Assembly: GCA_023489025.1 (NCBI GenBank)
Contig: JAMDCN010000153.1
Coordinates: 1 to 14,031 of the forward strand
From: Deltaproteobacteria bacterium
GTDB taxonomy: Bacteria; Desulfobacterota_E; Deferrimicrobia; Deferrimicrobiales; Deferrimicrobiaceae
DNA: 14,031 bases
Reading direction: 5' to 3'
Shown: positions 1 to 7,574 of the stretch, piece after piece
Numbering within the stretch: the stretch's first letter is position 1
How the letters are laid out: every line of letters starts with the position of its first letter
Position numbers and translations under genes: made by a program
Notes under the pieces: model-generated
What the model was told of the DNA's origin: nothing
Database searches by the model: none
The model's input: the letters and a program-made list of their open reading frames with translations, nothing else

Positions 1-2
1 CG

Positions 3-752
3 CCGAAGGATGCGCTGGAGCAGGCGGCGTCGGAGGCCAAGCGCGCAAGCGCGGCGACGAGGTCGTTCGAGGAGGCGATGGACGGGGCGCGGCACGATCT
101 GGAAGGGGCAAAAGCCGCGCTGACGCGGGCAGGGGCGTCCGGAGGACGGCGCGCCGACCAAGTGACGGTCCGTTCCCCGGCGGCCGGGGTCGTGATGGCC
201 CTGCGACACGAAAGCGAAGGGGTAGTCTCGGCGGGGACGCCGCTGCTGGAGGTGGGAGACCCGGACCGCCTGGAAGTGGAGGTCGACGTCCTCTCCCCGG
301 ACGCCGTGCGAATCCGCCCCGGGACACCTGTGCGCTTCGAGCGGTGGGGCGGTGACGTTCCCCTGGAGGGGAAAGTCCGCGTGGTGGAGCCCGCGGGGTT
401 CACGAAGGTGTCGGCCCTCGGGGTGGAGGAGCAGCGGGTCCTCGTTCTCGTCGACATCACCTCCCCGCGGGGGATCTGGAAGGGTATCGGCGACGGGTAT
501 CGGCTCGAGGCAAGCTTCGTCCTCTGGGAGGAGAAGGAGGTACTGCAGGTACCGGAGGGCGCGCTCTTCAGGACCGGGGACCGGTTCGCCGTTTACGTCA
601 TGGAGAAGGGGCGGGCTAAGACACGGACGGTGGAGATCGGGCGACGAAACGGGCTCGCCGCCCAGCTGCTCTCGGGAGCGGCGGAAGGGGAGACGGTGAT
701 CCTCCACCCCGGCGACGCCGTGGCGGAGGGGAAGAAAGTGCGCGCCAGATGA
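3..752 (+). CDS. HlyD/MFP-type efflux periplasmic adaptor subunit, 3' part
   Basis: The reading frame is open from the first bases, so the gene begins before the window; 249 codons plus TGA are visible. The first ~45 residues are Ala/Glu/Lys/Arg-rich and look like the returning helix of the adaptor coiled-coil hairpin. Next comes the second half of the lipoyl/barrel-sandwich domain (VRSPAAGVV, about residues 56-64), then DPDRLEVEVDV and a beta-barrel ending in VPEGALF, then a membrane-proximal domain finishing with the usual GDxVxEGxxV ending. Members of this family link an inner-membrane pump (RND, ABC or MFS) to an outer-membrane channel across the periplasm. Which pump it serves cannot be told, because its partners would lie upstream. 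An internal ATG at position 78 lies inside the helical hairpin and is not the real start. The stop is one base from that of the converging yciH-like gene, so no private terminator fits between them. Confidence 0.88.
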   Translation, partial: PKDALEQAASEAKRASAATRSFEEAMDGARHDLEGAKAALTRAGASGGRRADQVTVRSPAAGVVMALRHESEGVVSAGTPLLEVGDPDRLEVEVDVLSPDAVRIRPGTPVRFERWGGDVPLEGKVRVVEPAGFTKVSALGVEEQRVLVLVDITSPRGIWKGIGDGYRLEASFVLWEEKEVLQVPEGALFRTGDRFAVYVMEKGRAKTRTVEIGRRNGLAAQLLSGAAEGETVILHPGDAVAEGKKVRAR

Positions 753-753
753 A

Positions 754-1089
754 CTACCCTCCGGCGAGCTTCGCGATGAAGCCGCGGCGGGAAAGCTCCG
801 CCACGATCGTTTCCCTGTGGTCTCCCTGGATCTCGATCACCCCGTCCTTTGCCGTTCCACCGGTGCCGCAGCGGCGCTTCAGATCCGACGCAAGGCTCCT
901 GAGGGCTTCCCCCCCGAGCGGGACGCCCGACACGGTGGTCACCGTCTTTCCTCCGCGGCCCTTCGTCTCCCGGCGGACGCGAACGATCCCGTCCCCCGCG
1001 GGCGCCGGTTCGTTTTTCCCGCAGCGGCATTTTGGCGCAGGCAGGCGGCACTTCGGGCAGATGAGCCCCCGCTCCGTGGAGTAGACCAT
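754..1089 (-). CDS. yciH: SUI1/YciH-family translation initiation factor-like protein
   Basis: The 111-residue product matches the YciH/eIF1 (SUI1) family from end to end. It starts with MVYSTERG, as E. coli YciH has LVYSTETG. The SUI1 fold follows, with VRVRRETKGRGGKTVTTVSG (residues 37-56), KRRCGTGGTAKDGVIEIQGD (71-90) and the C-terminal KLAGG. The family is related to eukaryotic eIF1; bacterial members are non-essential and are thought to influence start-site discrimination on the 30S subunit. Unlike E. coli YciH, an N-terminal cysteine cluster (C11, C14, C21, C23; CxxC-x6-CxC) precedes the SUI1 domain and could bind zinc (inference). I chose ATG at 1089 because it gives the family N-terminus. 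The same frame stays open far upstream over the aldolase gene, but that extension is non-coding in character. An overlapping GTG one codon earlier is an alternative start. Confidence 0.92.
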   Translation of the reverse strand: MVYSTERGLICPKCRLPAPKCRCGKNEPAPAGDGIVRVRRETKGRGGKTVTTVSGVPLGGEALRSLASDLKRRCGTGGTAKDGVIEIQGDHRETIVAELSRRGFIAKLAGG

Positions 1090-1275
1090 CACCGGATCGT
1101 CCCGCCGTTCCGCCACGTCGCGCCCCCCTTGCAGCGGTTTCAGGTATTTTAACGGAATATGAAAAGGAAAGCGGTGCGGCGAACGGGTCGCATGCGTTGA
1201 AGTCAGGACGAAACCCGGATGTTCCGGGGGGAATCCTGTAGATGACACATATATCCAACCGGGAGGTGGCATGCG
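1090..1275. promoter_or_regulatory. Divergent spacer between yciH-like gene and aldolase gene
   Basis: This 186-bp stretch separates two genes transcribed away from each other, so it must hold both start regions. It has an AT-rich patch at 1145-1170. Within it, TAAAAT on the minus strand (1146-1151) is a fair -10 candidate for the yciH-like gene, but no good -35 box stands at the right distance. For the aldolase gene, the segment around 1248-1255 (CATATATC) is the most -10-like. A TTGAAG at 1197-1202 lies too far upstream to pair with it. No convincing full promoter, hairpin or repeat was found. Confidence 0.3.
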
Positions 1276-2295
1276 ATGAATATCGGCGAACTTGTGGAAA
1301 CGGCGCGATCCCTTGTCGCCCCCGGCAAGGGGATCCTGGCGGCTGACGAAAGCGCTCCGACCATCGAGAAGCGGTTCAAGACGATCGAGGTCCCGTCCAC
1401 GGAGGAAAATCGGAGGGCGTACCGGGACATCCTTTTCACGACCGGGGGCGTTTCGGAGTTCATCAGCGGCGTGATCCTTTACGATGAGACGATCCGGCAG
1501 CGCTCCGTCGACGGCACGCCGTTCCCGAAGGTGCTTGAACGGCAGGGGATCGTTCCGGGGATCAAGGTCGACGAAGGGGCGAAGACGCTGTTCGGGTTCC
1601 CGGGTGAGAAGATCACCGGGGGGCTGGACGGACTGCGGGATCGCCTGCCGGAGTACCGGGCGCTGGGCGCCCGCTTCGCCAAGTGGCGCGCGGTGATCGA
1701 CATCGGGACCGGGATCCCGACGCGATACTGCATCCAGGCCAACGCCCACGCGCTGGCCCGATACGCGGCCCTGTGCCAGGAAGCGGGGCTCGTTCCCATC
1801 GTGGAACCGGAGGTGCTGATGGACGGAGCCCACACGATCGAGCGGTGCGAAGAGGTGACGACGGAGGTGCTGTCGTTGGTCTATGCGGAGTTGACGGCCC
1901 ATCGCGTGGCCCTCGAAGGCACGCTGCTCAAACCCAATATGGTCGTATCGGGAAAAGGGTGTCCGGCTCAGGCGGGCGTGTCGCAGGTCGCCGAAGCGAC
2001 GGTTCGGACCTTGTCCCGTGTCGTCCCTCCGGCGGTTCCCGGCATCGTTTTCCTCTCGGGAGGCCAGACGCCGCGTCAGGCCACGGAACATTTGAGCGGC
2101 ATGAATTCGATGGGAAAGCATCCATGGGAACTGAGTTTCTCCTACGGGAGGGCGCTGCAGGATCCGGTGCTCAAGGCGTGGAAAGGAAAGGCGGCGAACG
2201 TCCAGGCGGCGAAGGAGGCGTTCTTCCTGCGCGCCAGGCTGAACGGGGCCGCGCGGCACGGGAAATATTCCCCGTCGATGGAGGCGGCTTCGTAG
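1276..2295 (+). CDS. Class I (Schiff-base) fructose-bisphosphate aldolase
   Basis: This cytoplasmic enzyme splits fructose 1,6-bisphosphate into dihydroxyacetone phosphate and glyceraldehyde 3-phosphate, or joins them in gluconeogenesis. The 339-residue protein follows the animal/plant-type class I family along its whole length. It has GKGILAADES (17-26, with D23), the phosphate- and substrate-contact lysines IKVDEG (K97) and FAKWRAV (K136), the EPE pair (177-179), the Schiff-base lysine in GTLLKPNMV (K219) and FLSGGQ further on. The C-terminus lacks the terminal tyrosine of vertebrate aldolases. The ATG is preceded by GGGAGGTG at a good distance; an earlier ATG at 1271 is out of frame and stops after two codons. 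The shape is a class I lysine enzyme, not the metal-dependent class II type nor the DhnA/FbaB type. The gene stands 83 bp before the DUF748 gene on the same strand, with no obvious functional link. Confidence 0.95.
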   Translation: MNIGELVETARSLVAPGKGILAADESAPTIEKRFKTIEVPSTEENRRAYRDILFTTGGVSEFISGVILYDETIRQRSVDGTPFPKVLERQGIVPGIKVDEGAKTLFGFPGEKITGGLDGLRDRLPEYRALGARFAKWRAVIDIGTGIPTRYCIQANAHALARYAALCQEAGLVPIVEPEVLMDGAHTIERCEEVTTEVLSLVYAELTAHRVALEGTLLKPNMVVSGKGCPAQAGVSQVAEATVRTLSRVVPPAVPGIVFLSGGQTPRQATEHLSGMNSMGKHPWELSFSYGRALQDPVLKAWKGKAANVQAAKEAFFLRARLNGAARHGKYSPSMEAAS

Positions 2296-2311
2296 CTCCC
2301 TCGTTTCAGGG

Positions 2312-2340
2312 CATACTCCATTCCCCGGGATGGATGTATG
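2312..2340 (+). other. Hairpin between aldolase and DUF748 genes
   Basis: CATAC-TCCAT (2312-2321) can pair with ATGGA-T-GTATG (2330-2340), giving ten base pairs, one bulged T and an 8-base CCCCGGG-type loop. It lies 17 bases after the aldolase stop and about 40 before the DUF748 start. No T-run follows, so it is not a standard intrinsic terminator. It may be a weak terminator, an mRNA-end stabiliser or an operator-like palindrome. The pairing is visible; the role is inference. Confidence 0.4.
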
Positions 2341-2378
2341 ATGCGCGGTAGGAGACCGAGCGCGAGGGAAGGGGAGCC

Positions 2379-5300
2379 ATGAAGGAAAGGGTTTCGTCCA
2401 TCCTTTCGAACCCCGCGTATCGCAAGGGAATGATCGCGGGGTTGATCTTTGTCGTCGCCTATACCCTGTTCGGCTTCTTCGGGGTGCCGGCGATCCTTTC
2501 CTCTACCCTTCCGAAAATGCTCTCGGAAGAGCTCAGCCGCGAGGCGACCATCCGGGAGATCCGTTTCCACCCCTACGAACTCTCCGTTTCGATGCGCGGC
2601 CTGAAGATCTCCGAGCGCGATGCAAAGGGAACATGGATTTCGGCGGAGGAGGTGTTCGCCAACCTTCAAATCGCCTCGATCCTCCGCGGCGGCCCGGTCT
2701 TGAGCGAAGTGCGCCTCCTCCGGCCCTACGTTAACATCGTGCGCCGCCCGGACGGTCGCTACAATTTCATGGATCTCATAGAGAAATACACGAAAAAACC
2801 GACAAAAAAGACAAAACCTTTAAAGTTTTCCTTCAATAACATCCAATTGGTCGACGGCCGGATCGATTTTGACGATGGGCCGAAAAAGACCCGCCATGAA
2901 ATCCGTGGCATCCACCTCTCGCTCCCATTCCTTTCCAACCTCCCGTACTACGTCGATCGGTACATCCAGCCTTCCTTTGCGGCGACGGTGAACGGCAAGG
3001 CGGTTTCACTGAAGGGAAGGACCAAGCCGTTCAGCGATACGCGGGAGACCGTGTTCGATATCAACGTGTCGGATCTCGATATCCCGTACTACCTTGAATA
3101 CATGCCGACCCGAAGGAACTACGAGGTCCCGACCGCTCACCTGGATGTCAGGTGCGCCGTTTCCTTCTCCCAACCGAAGGGAATGCCTCCCATCGTCCGC
3201 GTCGAAGGGGACGTCACCCTGCGCCAACTCCGGATCCTTGAAAAAAACAGGGCTCCGATGGTATTCCTTCCGATGGCGAAGGTGACGATCCTCCCGTCCG
3301 ACGTGATCGCCCGGGAACTCAGGGTGTCCCGCCTGACGGTGACGGACCCGGAGATCGACGCGGCGATCGACCGAAACGGGAAGTTGAATCTTCGAGTGTT
3401 ATCTGCCGGTAATGACAACGATATCGCAAGATCGGGAGAGGCCGCCGGCCCCGGGGACTCCGCGGAGGCGGGAAGCCCTCCCGTGAAGGTTTCCGTGGAG
3501 TCGATCCGACTCTCGGGAGGGAAGGTCCGCTTCACGGACGCATCACGGCATGCTCCCTTCAAGACGGCCTTGGGGGATCTCCGGATCGATGTCGACCGCC
3601 TGAGCACCGAAAAGGGGAAGGCGGCGGACGCCCTGCTTTCCACGCACACCGAGGCGGGCGAGACGCTCGAATGGAAGGGAAACCTGATCCTCTCGCCGTT
3701 CGCGTCGGAGGGGACGGTCTCGCTGGGAAAGGGGGTCCTCAAGAAGTACGCACCGTATTATGGCGGCGCCGTGCGCTTCGACGTCACCGGAGGGACGCTC
3801 GATCTTCATTCCGGATACCGGATCGCACGAAGAGAGGGCGATACGGAGATTCTTGTTTCCGGGCTCTCCGTCGGCCTCGCCGACCTGCGGCTGAAGCGAC
3901 GGGACGATCCGGAAGAGTTCCTCCGGGTCCCGACCCTGTCGGTACGGAATGCCGCGATCGACCTCGGAAAGCGCGAGATCGTCATCGAGGAAGCGCTCAC
4001 GTCCAGGGGAACCGTGGCGGTCCGTCGTGGGCAGGGAGGAGAGCTGAACCTCGCGGATCTCGTGGAGGAAGGTCGTCCTCATGCGACGCCGTCGGCTTCC
4101 GCATCGTCCGGCGGGAAATCCGGAAGAAACGTTCCGCCGGGAAAACCGTGGGGGATCACCCTCCGGAAGGCGGCGATCGAACGGTACGCGATGCGTTTCG
4201 TCGACCGGACCACCGATCCTCCCGTGGATCTGTCGCTTGATCCCATTCACGTCCGTGCGGAAAACGTCTCCACCGAACGGAACCGGAGAGGGAAGGTCTC
4301 CTTCTCCGCCACGGTCGCGCGCGAAGGGACCGTTTCCATCGGAGGCGCCTTTTCGGTCGACCCTCCATCCTTGAGGGCCAGGGTCCGGGTGAAGTCCTTG
4401 CCGATTGGCCCCGCGCATCCGTATTTCACGGAGAAGGTGAAAATCCTCGTGACGGCGGGGTCCGTGTCGGCGACGGGGGATCTGTCCGTCGACGCGCCGA
4501 AGGGAAAGCCGTTGAGCGTCCTCTACAAGGGCGAGGCGACGGTGAACGGCTTCTCTTCCATGGACAAGGCGCGCGGCGAGGAGTTCCTGAAGTTCGCCTC
4601 CCTCCATGTCGGAGGGATGGAAGCGGGGAACGGACCTCCGAAGGTCGAAATCGGCGAAATCGCGCTGACGGACTTCTACTCGAGGATCGTCGTGAACCCG
4701 GACGCCACCCTGAATGTCCAGGGAATCATTGCGAAAGGAGGGGCCGCCGGGGATAACGCGACGGTCAAGGCCGTTGCCGCGGTCCCCGCAGACGCGGCGA
4801 AACCGCCGCCGACCCCGGTCCGGATCGAATCCGTGACATTGCAGGGCGGGACGATCCTCTTCTCCGACCGGTACGTCAAGCCGAACTACACGGCCAGCCT
4901 CGTGGAGATCGGCGGACGGATATCCGGCCTTTCCTCGGAGGAGAGCCGGCAGGCGGACGTCGATCTTCGGGGGAAGCTGGAAAAATCGGCTCCTCTCGAG
5001 ATCGTGGGGAAGATCAACCCGCTGGCGGAGAACCTGTTCGTCGATCTCAAAGTCGATTTCAGTGACATGGACTTGTCGCCGCTCTCCCCCTATACGGGCC
5101 GGTACGCCGGGTACGGGATCCGGAAGGGGAAGCTGGCGCTCGGGCTCAAGTACCACATCGCGAAAAGGAAACTGGATGCGGAGAACAAGGTGTTCCTCGA
5201 CCAGTTCACCTTCGGGGACCCGGTGGACAGCCCGGACGCGACGAAGCTCCCGGTGCGCCTTGCGGTCGCGCTGCTGAAAGACCGCAATGGGGAGATCCAC

Positions 5301-6005
5301 CTCGACCTTCCAGTGACGGGACGGATCGACGACCCGAAGTTCAGCGTATGGGGAATCGTGGTGAAGATCGTCGTGAACCTGCTCGTCAAGGCGGCCACCT
5401 CGCCGTTCGCCCTGCTCGGGGCGATCTTCGGGGGAGGGGAGGAACTCTCCTACCTTGAATTCGATCCGGGAATGGCCGCTCTCCCCGGGACGGCGGAGGC
5501 GAAGATCGGAAACCTCGCCAAAGTCCTCGAAGAGCGTCCGGGCCTCCGGCTGGAGATCGAGGGGCACGTCGACGAGGAAAAGGACGCGGAAGGATTGCGG
5601 CGCCTCCTTTTCCGCCGGAAGGTTGCCGCCCGAAAGGTCGGGGACCTCGTCCGATCGGGACAGGCCGCCCCGGCGCTGGACAACGTCCGCGTGGAGCCGG
5701 CCGAATACCCGAAATACCTTGTACAGGCGTACAAGGAAGGGAAGTTCCCGAAACCGAGGAACTTCCTCGGGATGGCCAAGGATCTGCCGGTGCCGGAGAT
5801 GGAGAAATTGATGCTGGCGCACACGCCGGTGACGAACGACGACCTTCGGCAGATCGCGCTGCAACGCGCATCGATCGTGAAGGACCGGCTCATCCTCACG
5901 GGGAAGGTCGACCCCGGACGGATCTTCCTCGTGGAGCCGAAAACCCTTCCTCCGGAGAAAAAGGAAAAGCTGCGGGACAGCCGGGTCGACTTCCGGATCA
6001 AGTGA
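2379..6005 (+). CDS. DUF748-domain (AsmA-like) envelope protein, 1208 residues
   Basis: A short basic N-terminus and one membrane helix (about residues 17-41) are followed by a long beta-rich body, so the protein should be anchored in the inner membrane and face the periplasm. The N-terminal part (48-130) has the AsmA/DUF748 pattern (VRLLRPYVNIVRRPDGRYNF). The C-terminal part (about 985-1208) has the DUF748 signatures KAATSPFALLGAIFGGGEE, LEFDPG and an OmpA-like segment with GHVDEEKD. Four similar modules of the form xIxLxxGxIxFxD stand at F164, F385, F607 and F828, separated by Ala/Pro/Gly-rich linkers at 343-368, 564-590 and 785-812. Related AsmA/YhdP/TamB-like proteins are elongated and linked to lipid transport and outer-membrane upkeep; a similar role here is inference. 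The ATG has GGGGAG just upstream. The next gene starts about 34 bases downstream, so the two are probably cotranscribed. A Lys/Thr-rich AT-rich patch (138-147) stands out from the GC-rich rest. Confidence 0.9.
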   Translation: MKERVSSILSNPAYRKGMIAGLIFVVAYTLFGFFGVPAILSSTLPKMLSEELSREATIREIRFHPYELSVSMRGLKISERDAKGTWISAEEVFANLQIASILRGGPVLSEVRLLRPYVNIVRRPDGRYNFMDLIEKYTKKPTKKTKPLKFSFNNIQLVDGRIDFDDGPKKTRHEIRGIHLSLPFLSNLPYYVDRYIQPSFAATVNGKAVSLKGRTKPFSDTRETVFDINVSDLDIPYYLEYMPTRRNYEVPTAHLDVRCAVSFSQPKGMPPIVRVEGDVTLRQLRILEKNRAPMVFLPMAKVTILPSDVIARELRVSRLTVTDPEIDAAIDRNGKLNLRVLSAGNDNDIARSGEAAGPGDSAEAGSPPVKVSVESIRLSGGKVRFTDASRHAPFKTALGDLRIDVDRLSTEKGKAADALLSTHTEAGETLEWKGNLILSPFASEGTVSLGKGVLKKYAPYYGGAVRFDVTGGTLDLHSGYRIARREGDTEILVSGLSVGLADLRLKRRDDPEEFLRVPTLSVRNAAIDLGKREIVIEEALTSRGTVAVRRGQGGELNLADLVEEGRPHATPSASASSGGKSGRNVPPGKPWGITLRKAAIERYAMRFVDRTTDPPVDLSLDPIHVRAENVSTERNRRGKVSFSATVAREGTVSIGGAFSVDPPSLRARVRVKSLPIGPAHPYFTEKVKILVTAGSVSATGDLSVDAPKGKPLSVLYKGEATVNGFSSMDKARGEEFLKFASLHVGGMEAGNGPPKVEIGEIALTDFYSRIVVNPDATLNVQGIIAKGGAAGDNATVKAVAAVPADAAKPPPTPVRIESVTLQGGTILFSDRYVKPNYTASLVEIGGRISGLSSEESRQADVDLRGKLEKSAPLEIVGKINPLAENLFVDLKVDFSDMDLSPLSPYTGRYAGYGIRKGKLALGLKYHIAKRKLDAENKVFLDQFTFGDPVDSPDATKLPVRLAVALLKDRNGEIHLDLPVTGRIDDPKFSVWGIVVKIVVNLLVKAATSPFALLGAIFGGGEELSYLEFDPGMAALPGTAEAKIGNLAKVLEERPGLRLEIEGHVDEEKDAEGLRRLLFRRKVAARKVGDLVRSGQAAPALDNVRVEPAEYPKYLVQAYKEGKFPKPRNFLGMAKDLPVPEMEKLMLAHTPVTNDDLRQIALQRASIVKDRLILTGKVDPGRIFLVEPKTLPPEKKEKLRDSRVDFRIK

Positions 6006-6026
6006 CCATTCGCGACGTCGCACGAT

Positions 6027-6030
6027 GGAG
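6027..6030 (+). promoter_or_regulatory. Ribosome site deciding the Lon-like gene start
   Basis: GGAG lies nine bases before ATG 6040. The in-frame ATG at 6025 has no purine-rich stretch at a usable distance and overlaps this motif, so 6040 is the better start. Confidence 0.5.
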
Positions 6031-6039
6031 AAGTACCCG

Positions 6040-6762
6040 ATGGCCAGAGCCCTGAATCCCGAAGAGATTCGGAAACCGTGCGATCCGAAGCGATTCCGCT
6101 TCGCCGACACGTCGGAGGTCGCCCCGCTCACGCGCATCGTCGGCCAGGCGCGGGCGCTCGATGCGATCGATTTCGGCCTCGACATGCGCAGCATCGGCTT
6201 CAACATCTATGTACTGGGCGAGAGCGGGACGGGGAAGACCTCCGCCATCCGCTCCTTCGTGTCCGAGAAGGCGAAGGCCGATCCCGTCCCACCCGATCGG
6301 GCCTATGTGTTCAACTTCCGGGAATCCGAGGAGCCGATCGCCCTTTCCCTGGCGCCGGGACGGGGCATGGAATTCCAGCGAGACATGCGGGAGCTGGTGG
6401 ACTATCTTCGCTCGGCGATCCCGAAGGTTTTCGACTCGAAGGAGTACGAGAGACAGAAGGGGCGGATCGTCGACGGGTCGCAGGGGGTCCTGATCCCGGC
6501 CCGGAACCGTCGGAACCTTGCGCTGAAGGACGAGGTGGTGCAGGCGGTCCGCGAGGGGACGTTCCGCATCCTCGAGATCGATCGCGTGGAAGATGGGGTC
6601 GAGGCGCTGATGGGACTCCCGGCGGGGGAGATCGGGCCGGAGTGGGAGTACCCTCCCGGGTCGCTCTATCGGAAGGTCATGGACCGGATCGGGGAACTCC
6701 GCGAAGCGGTGAAGGGGCAGGAGCACGAGGAGGAGAAGGGAAAAAAGGAAAGGGCGGAATGA
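6040..6762 (+). CDS. Internally deleted COG1067 Lon-like ATP-dependent protease (AAA_32 type)
   Basis: The 240-residue product (245 if ATG 6025 is used) begins like bacterial COG1067/PF13654 Lon-like proteases: a CDPKRFRF segment, IVGQARALDAIDFGL, then Walker A GESGTGKT (60-67) and RDMRELVDYLRSAIPKVFDSKEYE. At about residue 143 it changes directly to the family's C-terminal region, GVLIPARNRRNLALKDEVVQAVREGTF through LMGLPAGE, and ends in a charged Glu/Lys tail. Full-length members are near 800 residues. What is missing is the long coiled insertion, Walker B and sensor regions, and the protease domain with its Ser-Lys pair. It therefore cannot be an active Lon protease, although it might still bind nucleotide. 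The frame is intact across the join (about 6455-6485) and codon use looks normal, so it may be a recent deletion remnant, an assembly collapse, or a reduced form kept for another role. It sits 34 bases after the DUF748 gene and ends at an intrinsic terminator. Confidence 0.8.
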   Translation: MARALNPEEIRKPCDPKRFRFADTSEVAPLTRIVGQARALDAIDFGLDMRSIGFNIYVLGESGTGKTSAIRSFVSEKAKADPVPPDRAYVFNFRESEEPIALSLAPGRGMEFQRDMRELVDYLRSAIPKVFDSKEYERQKGRIVDGSQGVLIPARNRRNLALKDEVVQAVREGTFRILEIDRVEDGVEALMGLPAGEIGPEWEYPPGSLYRKVMDRIGELREAVKGQEHEEEKGKKERAE

Positions 6763-6770
6763 GCGCCCTT
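6741..6770 (-). terminator. Intrinsic terminator for the minus-strand TVP38-family gene
   Basis: Read on the minus strand, AAGGGCG (6770-6764) and CGCCCTT (6756-6750) form a perfect 7-bp stem with a 7-base loop. TCCTTTTTT follows (6749-6741). It starts 22 bases beyond the stop of the minus-strand gene and lies over the last codons of the opposing Lon-like gene. Confidence 0.65.
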
Positions 6771-6810
6771 CCGAACGTCGAACGCCCTCCGTTCACGGCT
6801 TCGGTTTTTT
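6771..6810 (+). terminator. Intrinsic terminator after the Lon-like gene
   Basis: CCGAA-CGT-C-GAACG (6771-6784) pairs with CGTTC-ACG-GC-TTCGG (6790-6804). This gives 13 base pairs with small bulges and a CCCTC loop. TTTTTT (6805-6810) follows at once. It starts eight bases after the stop codon and reaches into the 3' end of the converging gene. Confidence 0.75.
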
Positions 6811-7470
6811 CCCCCTCCCCCGAAGGTGCCGTTCGTGAAGCCTTTGGAAGAACCGCTCGAGCCGATCCCGGTAGGCGATGGTCAGGAAGACGATGACCAC
6901 CGCCGCGCCGGCGAGAAGGAAGAACCGGTAATACTGCTGGTTCCTCAGGAACGTTCCCCCGAGCGTGAGCAGCGTGGTCCCGAGAAGACGCCCCGTGGTG
7001 GCGATGTAGAGGAACTTCAGCGTGGTGAGATGGCCCAGCCCAAGGATGTAGCAGAGGTAATCTTTCGGGAACCCGGGGATAAGGAACAGCAGGAAGACGA
7101 GAAACGCCCCCTTGTGGTGGAGCAGGTAGTCGAACCGCTCCATCGTCTTCGCGTCGACGAACCTCTCGGTCAGGGGGCGGCCGAAGAAGCGTGAGAGACT
7201 GAAGGCGAGGAACGATCCGACCGTCAACCCGATGGTGGAGAGCACAACTCCTGCGACAGGCCCGTAGAGGTACCCTCCGAGGACGCCCGTCGCTTCTCCG
7301 GGGATGGGAGCGGCGACCACCTGGACCGCCTGGAGCAGGATGAAACCTGCGAATCCCCACGCGCCGAGGGAGTGGATCCAGACAATCAAGCGCTCCCGGT
7401 TCATGAAAAATCGGAAGAGGCCGAAATGGTACAGGGAGAAACTGAGAGCGAGGAATGCGAAGAGAAACAC
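6793..7470 (-). CDS. TVP38/TMEM64-family (VTT/DedA-superfamily) membrane protein
   Basis: This 225-residue integral membrane protein has hydrophobic segments at about 1-20, 38-55, 62-90, 122-145, 150-172 and 184-200. It carries the VTT-domain hallmarks: APIPGEATGVLGGYLYG (54-70), the glycine-rich helix leading to SRFFGRPL (93-100), LFLIPGFPKDYLCYILGLG (128-146) and a re-entrant-loop-like pattern. VTT/DedA proteins include lipid scramblases and undecaprenyl-phosphate or phospholipid carriers. The substrate here is unknown. The only usual start codon in frame after the helicase stop is GTG at 7470. It has no ribosome site and leaves out a basic stretch (EKLKILVKPL) that would naturally precede the first helix, so the true start may be an unusual codon a little upstream. 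The gene is downstream of the RhlE-like gene on the same strand, 129 bp away, and ends in a terminator hairpin. The C-terminus is strongly basic. Confidence 0.88.
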   Translation of the reverse strand: MFLFAFLALSFSLYHFGLFRFFMNRERLIVWIHSLGAWGFAGFILLQAVQVVAAPIPGEATGVLGGYLYGPVAGVVLSTIGLTVGSFLAFSLSRFFGRPLTERFVDAKTMERFDYLLHHKGAFLVFLLFLIPGFPKDYLCYILGLGHLTTLKFLYIATTGRLLGTTLLTLGGTFLRNQQYYRFFLLAGAAVVIVFLTIAYRDRLERFFQRLHERHLRGRGKKPKP

Positions 7471-7574
7471 GAGCGGCTTGACGAGGATTTTCAGCTTTTC
7501 CTGCAGCGGACCGGCCCCCGGTTGGCGTTGCCAAGATGATACACGAAACGCGTCCGCGGGAGCGGTCCGGTCGG

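Noticed and set aside
754..2259. A 501-codon open frame on the minus strand spanning the yciH-like gene and all the aldolase gene
   Set aside because: Only the last 111 residues match a known family. The rest is Arg/Pro/Gly-rich shadow translation of the aldolase gene, whose family match is complete.
3543..6206. An 887-codon open frame on the minus strand opposite the DUF748 gene
   Set aside because: It is rich in Arg, Asp, His and Pro without domain features, as expected for an antisense frame in GC-rich DNA. The plus-strand frame has a ribosome site, a membrane anchor and family signatures.
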